The translations under genes and the position numbers were made by a program. Below, piece after piece: positions 1-21,450 of a stretch of 64,000 nt of DNA. The stretch is from Motacilla alba alba. Lineage: Eukaryota; Chordata; Aves; Passeriformes; Motacillidae. Numbering within the stretch: the first letter of the stretch is position 1; every line of letters begins with the position of its first letter. Location of the stretch: positions 1,612,001 to 1,676,000 of the forward strand of contig NC_052020.1 of NCBI RefSeq assembly GCF_015832195.1, written 5' to 3'. Under the pieces are notes generated by a model that was given only the letters and a program-made list of their open reading frames with translations, did no database searches and had not been told where the DNA came from.

Positions 1-3000
1 ACAAGTGTCAAGGAAGACTCTGAAATATCTAGGCAGTCTAAAGAAATACAGAATTTTTCGAGATGCTTTATCTGTTTGCTTTCTCAATTTTCAGATGTTT
101 AACAAAGAGGAAATTTTTATGCAGATGCTGAAAACATTCAGGAAGAATTTAGCATGCACCTCACTGCAGGTAAATCTGATGCTCCAATGCCCTGGATGTT
201 AATTTTTGAGAAAAAAATGCATCTTTGCGTTATGATGAAGAATCTGAATTTCTGCAAGTTTTCCAATTAAAAACCACAAGGAAACTGCTAGAGCCCAGGG
301 AATTCTAAACAGGTGTGGAACTTAGAAACTTTCATTATTTGAAAAACATGGTGGAGTGTTTATCTATACAACAAAATTTCTAAATCAGCCTTAAATCAGC
401 CTCAAGTTAAGGGCAAATCTTTACTGTGTACTTGAAACCTTCGGGGTTGATTTACATAAACAAACACAAATTTGAATATTTATTTAAATAAACAAATTAA
501 ACATAATTATGGTAGCTATAAATTGATGTCTATGCCTTAAAGGGACTTTGTTTTCTTCTTGGCATTGTAGTCATTACTTATGCTCAGTATTCCCGTTGCT
601 TCAGAAATTTTGGCTTATCTTGGTTCAGGAGTCACTATTGGTAATTGCATCAAATTCTGCAGTTCTTCCTCATTCATTATTTCCAGAGATCTGCTACCAT
701 TAACTTAGACCTAAGAACTGCACTGTAAACTGGAGACAGTTGGTCTAAATTATGTTTTCTCAAGTTATAAGGTGATTCCCATGCAAATCTCTGTTACATT
801 TCTGTTCCAGACTATTCCTACAGTCTGGAACAGAAATAGTCTAAATAAATAATATAGTCTAAATAAAAAGCCAAATAGAAAGATCTGTTACATGGATGTC
901 TACAGTTTGCTTTAAATACTTAACAAAATAAGTAATAGGAACATAACAATGTATTTCATGTAAGAGGCAAAATCCGGCAAATCTAAAAATGGCTTTTTAT
1001 AAATTTCTCTCAGAAAATATGCCATCCCTATCTTTAATACTCACATTGAAGTAATGGCAAAAATGTTATGAAAACATCCAGGTTTAACATAAATTTTATG
1101 AAGTGTTTAAGTATGAGCATTCCATACAAAGTCAATGTTAATTAAAAATCTCTGGAAAAAAACTTGGTGTTCTCTTGTTAAATTATATTATTAGAAATCA
1201 AAATTTGGTCCTCATCACCTGTATTGCAGTCCAAATCATTATATTTTCCAAAGCTGGACTACCAAGTAGTTAAATACTTAAATCTGCCCTGCTTTTCCCC
1301 TGAAAATTAGCTTGCAATGCAAATTCTTGTTATTTCTGCAATGTTAAATAGGAGCAGAGAGAGGTGTGCAGGAGAATCACTGAAAAGAGCAAGGCCAGTT
1401 CACATACAGTGCTCTTTAGCCAAACAAGGGAACACACCATGCCTTCCCAAGGACAAGAAGTACCAATGAGAAGAACAATCCAGAGACACATGATGTCTTG
1501 GTGTTGCCTCCAGGATTGTATAGCTCTGCTCCCAACACAGTGCAGGGCTTGAAGTGTCTTTAGAATCTTTTTAAGTAGTTTTTCAATGTATTCACCTGGA
1601 ACATGCCAAGCAGACAAACAGATAATACCCTGGAATTGGTCAGAAATCTGCTTTCATAGTCTGATGGGCAGCACCACTCCATGGTACCCTGCAATCCTCC
1701 TGCAAGCATAAACTTTAGTTGTAGGAGTGTTTGCTGAGGCGCAGAAGGTTTGTGCGTGTGACCCACTGCAGACAAATCCTACAATATCTGCAAGAAACCT
1801 GGTAGCCAGCCAGTTGAACGAGCAAGCTACTGACACGTCTGAGAGACATACAAAGAGTCCTCTAACAAGCAGCTTTACGGTCTTGTGGAAATTACTCCTT
1901 CTAGATGGATCAGCACTTGTGAATCATTTTGCAAGATCATTCTTTCCCTCTCACACCCACATCAGTCTGCCACTGGAAAGATTAATACACAAAAAGACAA
2001 TGCTGCTGTTTTTTAATCCTCCCAAGTAACTGAGAGTCATATCTATCATGCATATGATTAGAAGTTGGCTCCATGAGCTTTTATTGCAAAATAAGTCCAG
2101 AAAGTACAAGTGTGCAGAAAAGCAAATTGCTGCTCCAGACCATAAAGGATCTGTTCATGGCCTAACAATTGATGCAGCCCTATGCATGAAATCCTCAGCT
2201 GGAGAGTCAGATTTACAACTAACAGAGGGGACCTGGGCCTGACATCACTGATGCAGCTGAGGTCTCTTTACGCTGGGCAGACAGGTTCAAGGCACCAAGT
2301 TTACAGAGCACCATACATTCATCCCATCTTCAGGACACAGATAATCTTGAGAAACTGAAGCCTACAGTATGAATAGAACCACCATATTGATTAGATCAGA
2401 CTTTCAGCTTGGCCATCTGGGGTCTAAGAGCAAGAACCAGATTCCAGATCTAATTCTGAATGATTGGTACAGATTCTTCTAATTGCAACTCTGAAAACGC
2501 ATAACATATCTCGAAGATAATTCACCTTCATGAAGCAGGTTGAAGCTTCATTGTTTTAAGTGGAGTGTTTGTAAATATATCAGCAGCTCCAAGGATGGTG
2601 GGCACACTACTGCACAACTAAGAAAATGGTAATAACAATTAACACAGTTTATTTGTGCTTATTTTTAAATCTTTTTTACTGGTCTTACTAAACTAAGCCA
2701 AACCAAATCAAATGTGGGCTCTGTGCATACTGCACATGTCTTGATGCTCTGAATTTATTTGTACAGCTGTGAAATTCTCAAATTAACTATCTGTCAGGAA
2801 AAGTAAAATACTGAGAGGAGACCGTGGAGAAGAAATGCAAGTCGATGGGAGAAAATTACAATATGGCATATTGCAACATTAATTACTCTCATGGAATAAT
2901 TGCTGGTATAAAAATAAGCCTGTAGTTTCAAGACAGTACTCCATTAGCACCAGCACAGGTTGTTTCAACAACTTACTACTATACAAATCTTGAGCATTTA

Positions 3001-6000
3001 TTAAGATTGATGCCAGTCATCTCCTTGTCATTTTATAAATTTTCATTATTAGATTTATGAGTCTAAAAATCTCCAGAAAGAGGAAAAAAATTAATTCTTG
3101 GAAAATACATTATATAGTCAAACTGCCCTCCCTGTTTAAAAAAATCCATTTTCATCTACGACTCAAAAATTTTGTCTGCTTGTAGCAAAGGATCAGATAC
3201 AACATCAATGCTTTCAGAATTATCAGGTTTTGAAGCATGGTTTAGCTGCTTAACGATGAAGAACTTTGTCTTCTGGGATTTGCAAAAGAATCCTAGGACC
3301 TAACATCTTCTGAAATGAAGAATTTTTAAATGCTTCCTCTTTAGAAACTTAAATGCTTTTAATATCATATTACTGAATATTAACCAATCAAACAGCAAAG
3401 CAGCTAGAGTAATGGAAGACACAGAGTACCTATTACAATAGCCAAAGGTGCTTATTATGGCATTAGGCACAATAGCAATGTGCAGAGACTGCCTGAACAG
3501 CACCAGAGGCTGCCCAACTCCTGTACTCCAGATTCCACATCACTCTTCTGAAAAACAAATATCAAAGTGGAGTGTGGCCCAGGTGGTATTTTTAGATGCA
3601 GGGATTCAGTCCTAAAAAGGCTTTCTACAGAAACAGAAAATCCAAATATAATTCAAAATAATTTCTTTGAAGTTTGACTCTTGTGAAGGATTTCCCTTTG
3701 TCCACCAGCACAGCCAGCAGGGTATTCAACCCCAAGAAACAATAACACACAGAACCTATGAGTGACCCTTATGCTTTCTCAATTTCTAAACTTATCAGCT
3801 ATAGGGACTTCCTCCTCTGGGTGGGGTTTCTGTGCATTCAGCCTTCCGAAAGATCTCTCTTCCAATACCTTATTCAGTATTTACTTTTAAATTTATTCAA
3901 TTTAAACACTCCTTGACAAAAATTTTCCAACTTGTATGTAAAAAAGGTTCCCCTTTTTCTAGTTTGGCTTCCCCTACCTTCATTCAATGTCCCATAGTTT
4001 TTGTATAGAAACTGACCATTTACCACACCATTCCTGATTTTGCCAGTTCCATCACATGCCCCTCTTTCCACACTCAAGCATCCTAACCTATCCAGTCACT
4101 CATAAAAAGCAACTCCATTATTTCCTCCATGCATAACAAGTTATGCCTTTTTTCCCCTGCCTCTGACTCTTAAGGAAAGAAGACTACTTCTTCATCACAA
4201 TCCGTTTAATCTCCTTTTCAGTCTCTTAAAGCTCTATCCCCAAAGTCACATTACCAGTAGTTTCCTATGCATTTTGAAAAAGTCCTCAGTATCCACAAGT
4301 GTTTCCACATGACAAAAAAAGAAAGGAAGTGTTGATATCAACATAACAATCTTCCTTCCAGATTTGGAAAACACAATATTTTTGGAACTTTTTTGACGTC
4401 TGTTTTCCCAATTTACTCCACACTCAAAATAGCTGATGCTGGCCTAGGGGACTCCTGAAATCTGAAGGAAGGCCAATGCTCACTAATAAGAAAGGGAATG
4501 ATACAGTTTAGTTAACAAACAAACTGCAAAACTGACATTGACTTGAAACTTACTGCACAAGCTACTAAACCAGAAGCAATAGGATTTAACCTCTGCTGTT
4601 TTGTAGGGTATTGCAATATGAATTTAGGGAATTATAGCAAAAAAAACTGATGAGTTGGTGCATGTAATATTAGCTTTTAATGCCTTCTTAAATCTATTAC
4701 TATTGTTGCTAAACTGGCCAGACAGCCCCAAAGAGCTTCATGATGAATTCAAATCAATCAGAGCAGGATAAATCATCTTTCTTTAAGACAAAACTAAACC
4801 CAAAGGTTTTGAAATGAAGCTTTTCCATAGGAACAAGTTCACAGAGAAGGTGAAACTTTGCTTTTGAAAGCAGACCAGATCTTCAAGCGTGTGGAAGGCC
4901 TTAGTTAAGATTACACACACTCCCTCCATTAACCATATCCTTATCATGACTTCCTCACACAGATGCAAGCTGGTGCAGCAAGCAAACTGATCCTTCTGGC
5001 TAATTTTATATCATTATCATTATATAGCTGCCTTCTATCTAAAAAAATTTTGAAGTTACATATATGGTTAGAGCAAGGGTCAAATGGCTTCAAAATTCCA
5101 CATATACTATTAATGAAAAGCATAAAAATTATTCAGGGGAGACTGTGGAATTCTTTCTGTGCTAAATTTCATACAGCACTGTCTCCTCATAAATGTTCTT
5201 GGCACCACAAATTCAGATTTCTCACCACGAAGACTAGTCCTATTGCCCAAGAGTGCTATACAGGGAATTAAAATCTGAAAGGATGAATAGCTCCCTAATA
5301 GTATACAATGATACAAATCTAATGTTCTGCCATTTCTTTGAATTCTTTCTAAGTATGAAATAACACACATTGAGAAAATAGCAGTGAGGTAGATTTTTTC
5401 CCTTTAAATGCACTGTCAGTTGTAGCAGCCTGATAAATAAAGACCAACAAATCTAAATAACGGCCACATATGGGACTGCAAATGTCTAATTGCCTTCTAA
5501 TGTAACTTAGAACACAAAAAACAGAACAAGTAACTCTTCCTTCTGCCTAGCTAATTCCTAGGCTCAACCAAAAAGACTGCCCTATGTGTTTTCGCACTTG
5601 GAAACTACCATGACACTTAGGTGAAGACAAGCCAGACCATATTATGAAGAGAAACTCCAAAGCTGCCCAATACTTCTACTAAAGACTTGATTATAATTTG
5701 AACTAGGAAATATGACAGACAATTTCTTCTACAACATCAATTATGAACTTGGAACCAAGAAAAACAACTTACACAGGTGCAACTGACACAAGACTGTCAG
5801 TTCTCAGACCACCTGATAAAATTTATGCCATGCCCTAATTTTTCCTACAGACAAGTTACGAAACATCACGAGCAGAAAATGCATTATGTGATTTCTGTTC
5901 TTGGCCTCTTTTTAACACATTCTTTATTTGTCTGTTTTAGCTTTCAAGGAAGATGTACCTGAATGCAACCAAAACTATAAGAACAGTTTCATATTGAATG

Positions 6001-6655
6001 TGTTAATGTGTCAACCATTTAATTCTACTTCTCCAAGAAATGAACTTGCTGCACTCTTGAATGTTTCCCAGTGAGACTGTCCCATGAGACCAGTTTAATT
6101 TAAAGCAAGGTTGTATTCAAACAAGCCCTTAAACGGATCCTTCCAAAACTCCTAAGTATGTTCTAAGTTTCACATTTTCCGTATAATTCCTTCAACTCTT
6201 TACTGAAACCCCTCCCAGTACACCAACAGGATCTTTAAACTCAAGGCACCAAAACTAACTATAGAGTTTTATTATTGGTCTCCCTAGAGCTGTTCTTAGA
6301 GGAGAAGACACGTCCCACAGCTACTTAATATTCCCCTTGAAAATAAATACAAGGATCATATTTTCACTGTTGCCTACCACATCCCACTGCTAGATCTGGT
6401 TTATTTATTTATTCTCCACATATTACAGTACTTGTTGAGTAACTGCTTTGCATAGATACTTAAATAAATACCAAATAAACATTATTTCCATCAATTTCAT
6501 ATTGCAATTTTTCTACACAGAACAATTTCCTCCCCACACATTTGCAGAATCTCCACATATAAAACCTCTTAACTGTTCAAAAAAACCCTCAGTACCAAAA
6601 TGGTCGGATACATCAGATACTGATATTCAATGCTAGAGTGCTGACCAACACTTAC
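1..6655 (-). other. GAS2: GAS2 intron 3 (partial, runs off the left edge)
   Basis: This is the part of the intron downstream of the second coding exon of GAS2 that lies in the window. It begins with a strong GTAAGT donor at 6,655-6,650 on the minus strand. I looked on the minus strand for the next GAS2 exon, which should contain a WCRD-type motif of the CH domain, and did not find it, so the exon lies beyond position 1. The DNA is AT-rich and mostly unique in appearance. It holds a perfect 16-bp inverted repeat at 798-837 and no other element I can name. Open frames here are short and resemble no protein I recognise. Confidence 0.8.
798..837. repeat. Short perfect inverted repeat (hairpin)
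   Basis: The arms 798-813 and 822-837 are exact reverse complements of 16 bases, separated by an 8-base loop. It lies in GAS2 intron 3. No terminal inverted repeats or target duplication of a named transposon are visible around it. Confidence 0.8.
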
Positions 6656-6780
6656 TTTGCCAGGCTTGTTTGCATCAAAGCTGTTTTCTTTAAATTTCTC
6701 CTGCAGGGTCTCAGCTAACCGGCAAAGCAAGGCACCATTATCCAATTTCTCCATAAAGGTTTCTGCTGTTATTTCTCTAC
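6656..6780 (-). CDS. GAS2: GAS2 second coding exon (calponin-homology domain)
   Basis: This 125-base internal exon encodes residues 48-89 of growth arrest-specific protein 2. The translation contains [20 protein letters not shown] and ends DANKPGK, which matches the calponin-homology (CH) domain of vertebrate GAS2 as I recall it. The acceptor is a pyrimidine-rich stretch ending in CAG before 6,780, and the donor is AAA followed by GTAAGT at 6,655. The phase is right: 142 coding bases from the previous exon plus 125 gives 267, exactly 89 codons. In the family, the CH domain and a C-terminal GAR domain link actin filaments and microtubules, and the protein is cleaved by caspases during apoptosis. 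The GAR domain lies in exons outside the window. Compared with the human protein from memory, there is one extra residue near ENSFDAN. Confidence 0.95.
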
Positions 6781-14645
<7,865 letters not shown>

Positions 14646-14764
14646 CTGTTTACAGAATCATGTAAAAAGAAAAAAAAAAAAAGAAAAAAGTTCTTCATTA
14701 TACCAATTAAAGTGTTATGTGCTCCATTTTTAGAATTGTAGAAGATAATCCGAACCCGAATATA

Positions 14765-14921
14765 ATCCCCATCTCTGGAAGTGTTCAAGGCCAGGTAGGA
14801 CAGGTCTCTGAGCACCCTGGTCCAGTGGAAGGTGTCCCTGCCATTCTAGGGAAGGGAAGGGAAGGGATTGGAATGAGGCGTCTTTAAGGTCCCTTCCAAC
14901 CTGAGCCATTCTGTGATTCAA
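14765..14921 (+). mobile_element. CR1 LINE, 3' fragment
   Basis: The plus strand reads like the conserved 3' end of avian CR1 elements: TCTCTGGAAGTGTTCAAGGC, then GGTCCAGTGGAAGGTGTCCC, then AAGGTCCCTTCCAACC, ending CATTCTGTGATTC. A local GGGAA expansion interrupts it near 14,853-14,875. CR1 elements are typically 5'-truncated, end in a short microsatellite and lack poly(A). This copy ends that way. It is antisense to GAS2 and lies just upstream of the pyrimidine tract of the first coding exon. Confidence 0.93.
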
Positions 14922-16972
14922 TAATGACAACAGTAATCATGTGCCTAAGAAATCAGATATCAGACAAACAGAGGTGGATCCAACACATGGTTGCACACAC
15001 CTGTGACCGAAACTTTGTTTTGTTAATGGATTTTTTTGTAAGTGATTAAATCATACAGATAAATGTTAACTTCATTTGTACTCACCAAGCTACATGTTGC
15101 CAACACAACAAAATGTTCTGCAAGGAATTATTAAAATCAAATGAAAATAAACATTTTGCACACAGCTAACAACTCACTATGGTGCCTGACCCAATACCCA
15201 ATACCAATTCAGATTAACTGGAGAGCTTCAGAGATTTTTGGATCATGCCCAGGAACAACCAGATTGCGCTCCTACAGCAAACTTATTAACAATTAATAAA
15301 TGCTGTAACCAAATAGAAACAGTCTATTCTACAGCTTCAAAATTATTAAAGAAAAAACTACACCAAATATCTTGACTCAATAGCATTATTTCTTCAGAAA
15401 GCAGCAGAACAGCTAGCGCTGGTCACTCACACTTGCCACTTCCCAAATTCTCCTCTGCTTCAGCGATGACTTACTGAAACTCTTCAGGTAAGACTACTAA
15501 TCTTTAACACATGATGCATTGAGCGTCGTCAGCCAACAGCAGGAGCCACTGCTGTTAGAACCACTGGACCTGTCTCTGTGTCTCAAGGGCTAGTTCTCCA
15601 CCTGGGTCAGAAGCGTGCAAGGTTATTTTTCCCTCTCTGAAAGAAGAAAGAATCTTGTAGCAATTGTAGCAATGAGTTGAAACACCTCCTTGCCTGGAAG
15701 GCTGTAGCCTACACCAACCAGCAGCCACAAGGTCTTCTACAGGTGGCACTAGACAGACATTAAGTGACTGTGAGACCCATAAGGAAGAGACCTTTGCCTC
15801 TTCTCAGCTGACTGATCCACACCAATTGCATTAAGACATGTCAACTGCCTTCAATTTATGAATCTGCAAACACTTTCCCTCTGTCCTTCGCATACCTTTC
15901 ATAGCAGGTAAGAGATATTTGTGACCTTAAAAACAACAGCAGAAAAAAAGAACAATTTATTATATTATGCATTATGACCTGAATAACAAAAATACTGAAA
16001 GCAATTTCTATGTCAAAAAAGACAATATTTACTAAATGTAAAAAAAAAATGCCTTTCCATAAAATTGTGCTGTAACTGACTTTTCCAAATGTATGTAATG
16101 GTACTTGGGGTATCTTAATACTTGTATTTAAAATACTTCAGCAGTTTTTAACCTACTCTGTGTAACTAAACTCCATGTTTGCAAAAAGGTGGCATAAGCT
16201 CTTTTTGACAGTACCTCACCCCAAGTCCTGAAGTTTAGCTTGACCTTGAGATAGGCACAGCTTTCACTACAAATCTCCTTCTTACTGAAATTAGATTTTT
16301 TTTCAGTTGGGGAGAAGCAAAAGTATACATAAAAAAAGATTTATTCTCTTCTATAAACACATATTTCTGAATTATAAGTAGATTTTACATTTTTCTAACA
16401 AAAAAAAAATCCTTATGTATCAAAGTTTCTTTGAAGGCAGAGGATTTTAAAACAGACTAAAGAACTTAACTTATGCACAGCTCTGTTGTGAAACTGACTT
16501 TGTAAAAATGTCATCTTGGATTTGTGGCTTCCTGGTTAATTAAAATCAAATCATGCCTGTTCATTTAGGGCAGGCTGCAAGGGAGGGGAGGGAAAAGACT
16601 TGGACTGTCAGCTCTGCAAAAATCAACCTGGATGGTCACTCTCAAAATAGACTGATTCAGACTAGAAGCTACCAACAGCTAAGGAATTTCACTGACAGTA
16701 TATTTAAAGTTTCTCTACGGTACTCAGAACCACATAAATTACTCTTTCAAATCATTTTGGATAGGAACAGAGGCAAGACAGATAACTGACACCAATTGTC
16801 ATCAAAGATTATATGGGAAAGATCAAGCATCTATCACATACTTGCGTTCCAGAAAGAACCTTCAAATAATTTTGACCACTTTCTGGGGTCTATAACCTCC
16901 ACTGATACAGTGAGAGCCAGAAGTGAAATAAGTTTTTCCTCTTGAATTACCTCTGCAATGAGAGTGGTAAAA

Positions 16973-17023
16973 TGCAAAAAAATGGAAAAAAAAAGGAAAA
17001 AAGGAGAAAAAAAAATAAAAAAG
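16973..17023. repeat. A-rich purine tract
   Basis: Runs of A interrupted by single or paired G, about 50 bases long. It is low-complexity DNA with no coding content. Confidence 0.8.
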
Positions 17024-17184
17024 AGTTCCTATTCCTGAGTGTATGTATCTAAATATTTGGGAAAATCCAGCAATTTGTTTCTCTTTACATACAAATTGGA
17101 AAAATACAACAGAAAAGGCAGAACTATTTCACTAAAGGAACCCTGCACCTCTTCACTGGGAAGAATTTCACATTTCATACATGC

Positions 17185-17240
17185 TTGGTGAAGAGAGTTA
17201 GACTGGATGACACTTGGAGTGTGGCTTCCAACCTAAATGT
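17185..17240 (+). mobile_element. CR1 LINE tail, degenerate
   Basis: The segment contains GAGTTAGACTGGATGA followed by CTTCCAACCTAAATG, the spacing and wording of the last 50-60 bases of CR1. The terminal microsatellite is not clear, so the right boundary is approximate. A 178-codon frame that begins inside it is therefore not a gene. Confidence 0.65.
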
Positions 17241-18039
17241 ATTGTTATTTTATACTTCGTGGACGCTCAGAGCAATAGTAATCATGAAACTCTAGGCAGG
17301 GTCTGCCCTGCTAGAAGGGTAAAAATTGGCACACACACACTGAGATGGGTTGTGTCAAGAAGAAAACAACAGGCAATACCCTTTTCTTTCACCCTACTTC
17401 ATCACCTCCAAGACCATGGATTTGAAGTGCTCTGTGGGAGCCTGGGGCTAATTAATCACCACCATCCTGATATGGCTGACAGTCATCCAGATCAACAGCA
17501 GGCTGCTGACACCAGTGGGGCTGAAGGAATTCTGTGGTCTCAAAGCTGCATTTCTTTAAGACAAGACAAAACAGAAGGAAGGCTTCTTAGAGAGCTACAT
17601 GGAAGCAGCCTAGGTTTCCACAAGAGTCTGTGGAAGAAGCACTGCAGTCTATTTAAACTTCAGGCCTGTTTCTGTGGAAATGTAGAGTTGAGAACTGGGG
17701 GAAGAAGGATGCTATTTCAGTTTGTCTCTAAAATACAGCATTGTCTTTAGGTATATTTCATATCCACCTAACTCAGCAATCAGGCTGTGTAAAGTCCCAA
17801 GAAAGTTTTGAAACTCTTTCAGGGAAGAAAAGTGGGAGGACAAAGATTTTGGAGGACGCAAGGGTGCTTCAGTCTCTTAGTAACTCTGGTAGTAAGAAAG
17901 AAAAAAAGGGACAAGAATGGTATTCTGAGTTTAAGGTAGTTTTCATAAGACACATCCTCAGAATGAGAAACCGGAAAGATAACAAAATTGAGACAGACAG
18001 GTGACAAAATGAAGGTGAAAATGAGACAGAAATAGAGAA

Positions 18040-18097
18040 ATAGAGATGCATTTATCATTTTCACTCTAGAAGGTGAAAATGATTAATGCATCTCTAT
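18040..18097. repeat. Long near-perfect hairpin
   Basis: The arms 18,040-18,064 and 18,073-18,097 pair over 25 bases with one mismatch and an 8-base loop. The right arm starts with part of a 14-base word (GAAGGTGAAAATGA) that also occurs at 18,011-18,024, so a local duplication and inversion is likely. The element is in GAS2 intron 1. It could be a small fold-back element or a transcribed hairpin; nothing in the sequence proves expression. Confidence 0.85.
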
Positions 18098-19868
18098 ACT
18101 GAGACTAGGTCTGCTTGAAATAGTAGCCCTGAATGAAAATAATGTATGCACTAATTTGTGCAGTGGGCATCCAAAGTGAGGACTGGGGAATGAGAAAGTT
18201 AATACTGATGAAGAGCCTGAAGAATCATAGATAAATCACAAACAAGCCAACCTTACCTCTGTGTAAATTTTCTTTGATTTCATTTCCAAAAAAAACCCCA
18301 AAATTTTTCACTTCTCCACAACTTTTCTGAAAAACTGCCCTGCATATCAGTAAAATCCACAGAATTCCTTCCTTGGAATTTTAAAATTAATTATTAAAAA
18401 TTAAAACTCAGCTTTCAAGGACCAGAGCATCTCCTGTCACAAACTCTACAAGTTATACTGCAGATCAGTTATCAAACTACAAGCATCAGAAACTTTCAAG
18501 CTCTGAATTATCCTTCATGCAAACACCGATTGCTACTGAACTTGGTAAATTCAACTTAAGCCTTCACAATACTTTAGTAGTGAAGTATCCAAGTTTCAAT
18601 AAAAAGTTCATCTACTTCATCAATTGTACTAGCAGACACTTATTAGAACTTCATCACACAGCAGCTGGGATCCACGAAGAAGCCAAACTGTGAGAGTTCT
18701 ATGAAGGTGACAGCAACGGAGTATTGAGCTCCTTCAAGATCTGTTTGAAGATTCTCCCTGTGGTGAAGGCCAGGCCCTTGCTTCATCACTCAGATACCTT
18801 CAAATCTCTTCCCTAAAATGTCTTAATATAGTTATTTTTAGTGAACCAAAGAAAAGTTTGTTGACAATTTCTCAGTGAGGAATCTGGCCAGAGGGATGGA
18901 CTAAGTTGCTTGAGAGGTAGACAGCAGCTTTCAAGGATACATCACCACAGCTGAGGCAAGTCTGTGGCCCCAGCAACGATTTCATCCTTTCCTTTTGGCA
19001 GAAAAAGTATGAACAAAGTAGCCAAAAAATATTGGGTTTCCTAATCTCACTATTTTCTAACAGCAACATCAAATCGCCATATATACAGCTGTTTAAAACT
19101 AGCCAACACAAACATGTCAAGTATTTTACAGAATGCTACACTTCTCTGTAAACTGTTGAGGCTGACGTGATATGCAGAAGCATTTTCAAAACTTACCTCT
19201 AAATGCTTTAAAGCAACTGCTTCCCCCTACTATTCAGAATGTAGATGAGGAGCAGTCTTTGACTAGTTTTCATCCTGTTTTGTTACAGTTCATATTTATG
19301 TAGCACAACCCTTTTTTCAGCTTCTCTCAAAAAGAGGATGATGTCTCAAATTCTTAGCCTTATTGTCTAGATGAAGAATTCAGTGTGGGATGGTTTACAG
19401 TACACCCAGAATTGTGTATCAGATTCAACACTCAAAGGTCCTATTTCTTTCTGCTTGCTCCTACTGAACAGTGAAGTTCTTATTTTGCTTCACACTAGTG
19501 CATTTAGCTATCTGTTTATTGCAGTTCATTGCTTGTATTTTGCCAGCAGCGTAACCTTACACTATCTGATGATTGTTATCAGTGATCATCAGGTGAAAGC
19601 AATGAGAATCAAACAAGTGATCTTCTGTGTCTCTACTGGCTTTTGTTGGGGTTAAGAGGCAGGACAAAAAGGAATCAAGAATGATACACTGTACTCAAAA
19701 CACACAGGAGGCAAAGACTGTTTAATCTAGAAAGTAAAACTGGATGCACAATGAAGCACTCACAGTTGCAGGTCCCCAGATTCAATTCCCTTTCCTATTC
19801 CAGCCACCTTCCTTACCTGTAAAATTGTGACTATTTTCTTCAACCAAGTATAAAAAGGGAGGAAAAAA

Positions 19869-19914
19869 ATGTGTATATATATAAAAGCTTGCATGTATGC
19901 ATAGATATACATGT
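19869..19914. repeat. TA/TG-rich simple repeat
   Basis: Short alternating purine-pyrimidine runs (TGTATATATATA, then CATGTATGCATAGATATACATG). This is microsatellite-like low-complexity sequence in GAS2 intron 1. Confidence 0.6.
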
Positions 19915-21413
19915 GCTCCAGCCTGCTAGATAATCATGTAAACCAATACATTTTTACTCCAAATTACCCATTCAGTTCCAGCACATATGCGTAACAGCTT
20001 ACACTGAGTAGCTGCTGGCTATGCAGTGCTCTCTGCACCACATGAGTTTCGTTGTCACTTCAACCTGGTTCTCAATTAAATGTGTGTTAATTCTCAAACA
20101 AAAAGGGGCTTGAACCATTTCCTTCAGCTTGCTCCCACATACAATCCTTCCAGGTCAGGAATGAAGTCTTGCTGAGTCACTTGCTCTTTATGACTTGACT
20201 TGAGAATTAGCATAGAAGTGAAGTATCCAGTGAAACAAGCATTTTTCTTGGTATTCAGTTGGAAAAGAATAAAAACAAGTTAGAAGTGTCTGTGGAGGGG
20301 GAAAATCCATCATAAAGCAAATGCAGAACTCCCTACAGTGACCAATTAAACCACCTCTGATGCAAAGGTGCTACATGATGTGCCCTTTGCATCATAGCAG
20401 CTGAAGGGACACTGTGCAGACATCAGGTTTGGCTTCCCCAGGCACCATTGCCCAGCAGGCAAGCTCACTGACTGGCTCTGTGCAGCTGGCAGCCAAACCA
20501 GAGCTCTCCAGGACTGGGGATCCGCACATACTCCAGGTCAGTGGCCTAGCTGCTCTACAAAGCTGCAACAATTGGAACAGAAGATGTCCTAACTCTGCCT
20601 CAGACCCTAAGTTCAAAGAGTCTTTTTCAGAAATCTTATCAGGATTAAATATGCAGGATTTAAGCTTGTGCAATGAAATCTGTCATAACACGACAGAGGA
20701 AGCACATTAGCCGCCAGTTGTAGAAGAAACGAAACATCATACACACAACCGTGCAACTGCTTTACTGTCAGTGACAGAGGAAACAGACAGCAACTTAAAC
20801 AAGATCAGCAAGTTTTTCTCTGAAGGAGCTGGAACTTGAGCACTAGACTGTACATTGGCTTTGACAGAGGGGTATCAGCTATAAATACAGACAATCTCCT
20901 GCTGTCTTAGAGAGAAGGTAATGCTACTGGAAAGCAGCCAGCCTGGAAGGAGAGGAGACACAGGATCAAAAGCCAGAACAGAGCTCATGAGTGTATCTGG
21001 CAAGGGTCTCTGCTGGATCTCCCTGCTAGTTCTAATCACCTCAAGCAGATGGAAAAGAACAGAACTTTAGAAATTTTACTAGAGTTTAAGTGGATTGCCT
21101 GCATCATTCACTAACTGTAACAGCAAGCTGAGTGCAAAAAAGGAGGAAGATTCAGTGTTCATAAACAGATTAAGCTGCAGAAAAAAATGCATAATTGTGC
21201 AAGTAGAAATTAAGCTGCCCACAATTTGGGACCCATATTGCAATCCCCACCTTCACATTATCAACTGCCAGTTTTATAGATATGGCAGAACCAAGGATAA
21301 ATACCTTCACATTTTAAAATTTACTTCAGTTTTCTTGTCTCAGTGTTGACATATTTTTCAGATTTGAAGAGTATAACATCAGTTCAGAGACTAAAGGTTG
21401 CTCTTGTTTTTCC

Positions 21414-21450
21414 ACATATACATACATATGTGTATATACACACATACATG
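21414..21450. repeat. CA/TA alternating simple repeat
   Basis: An imperfect run of ACATATACATAC followed by GTGTATATACACACATACATG. It is partly self-complementary. It is a simple repeat with no further content. Confidence 0.65.

Noticed and set aside
1..6655. A search for the next GAS2 exon (CH domain continuation with a WCRD-type motif)
   Set aside because: No minus-strand segment with suitable splice sites encodes it; the exon must lie beyond the left edge.
17214..17750. A 178-codon open frame on the plus strand, among the longest outside the CpG islands
   Set aside because: It begins with TTG inside a CR1 tail, has no recognisable domain, and lies inside a GAS2 intron on the opposite strand with no splice or promoter context.
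19771..19800. A GGTCCCCAGATTCAATTCCC word suggesting a tRNA T arm
   Set aside because: No acceptor stem, anticodon arm or D arm can be folded around it.
20392..20710. Mutually overlapping frames of 93 and 98 codons on opposite strands
   Set aside because: Both open by chance in a slightly GC-raised intronic patch, with no domain or splice support.
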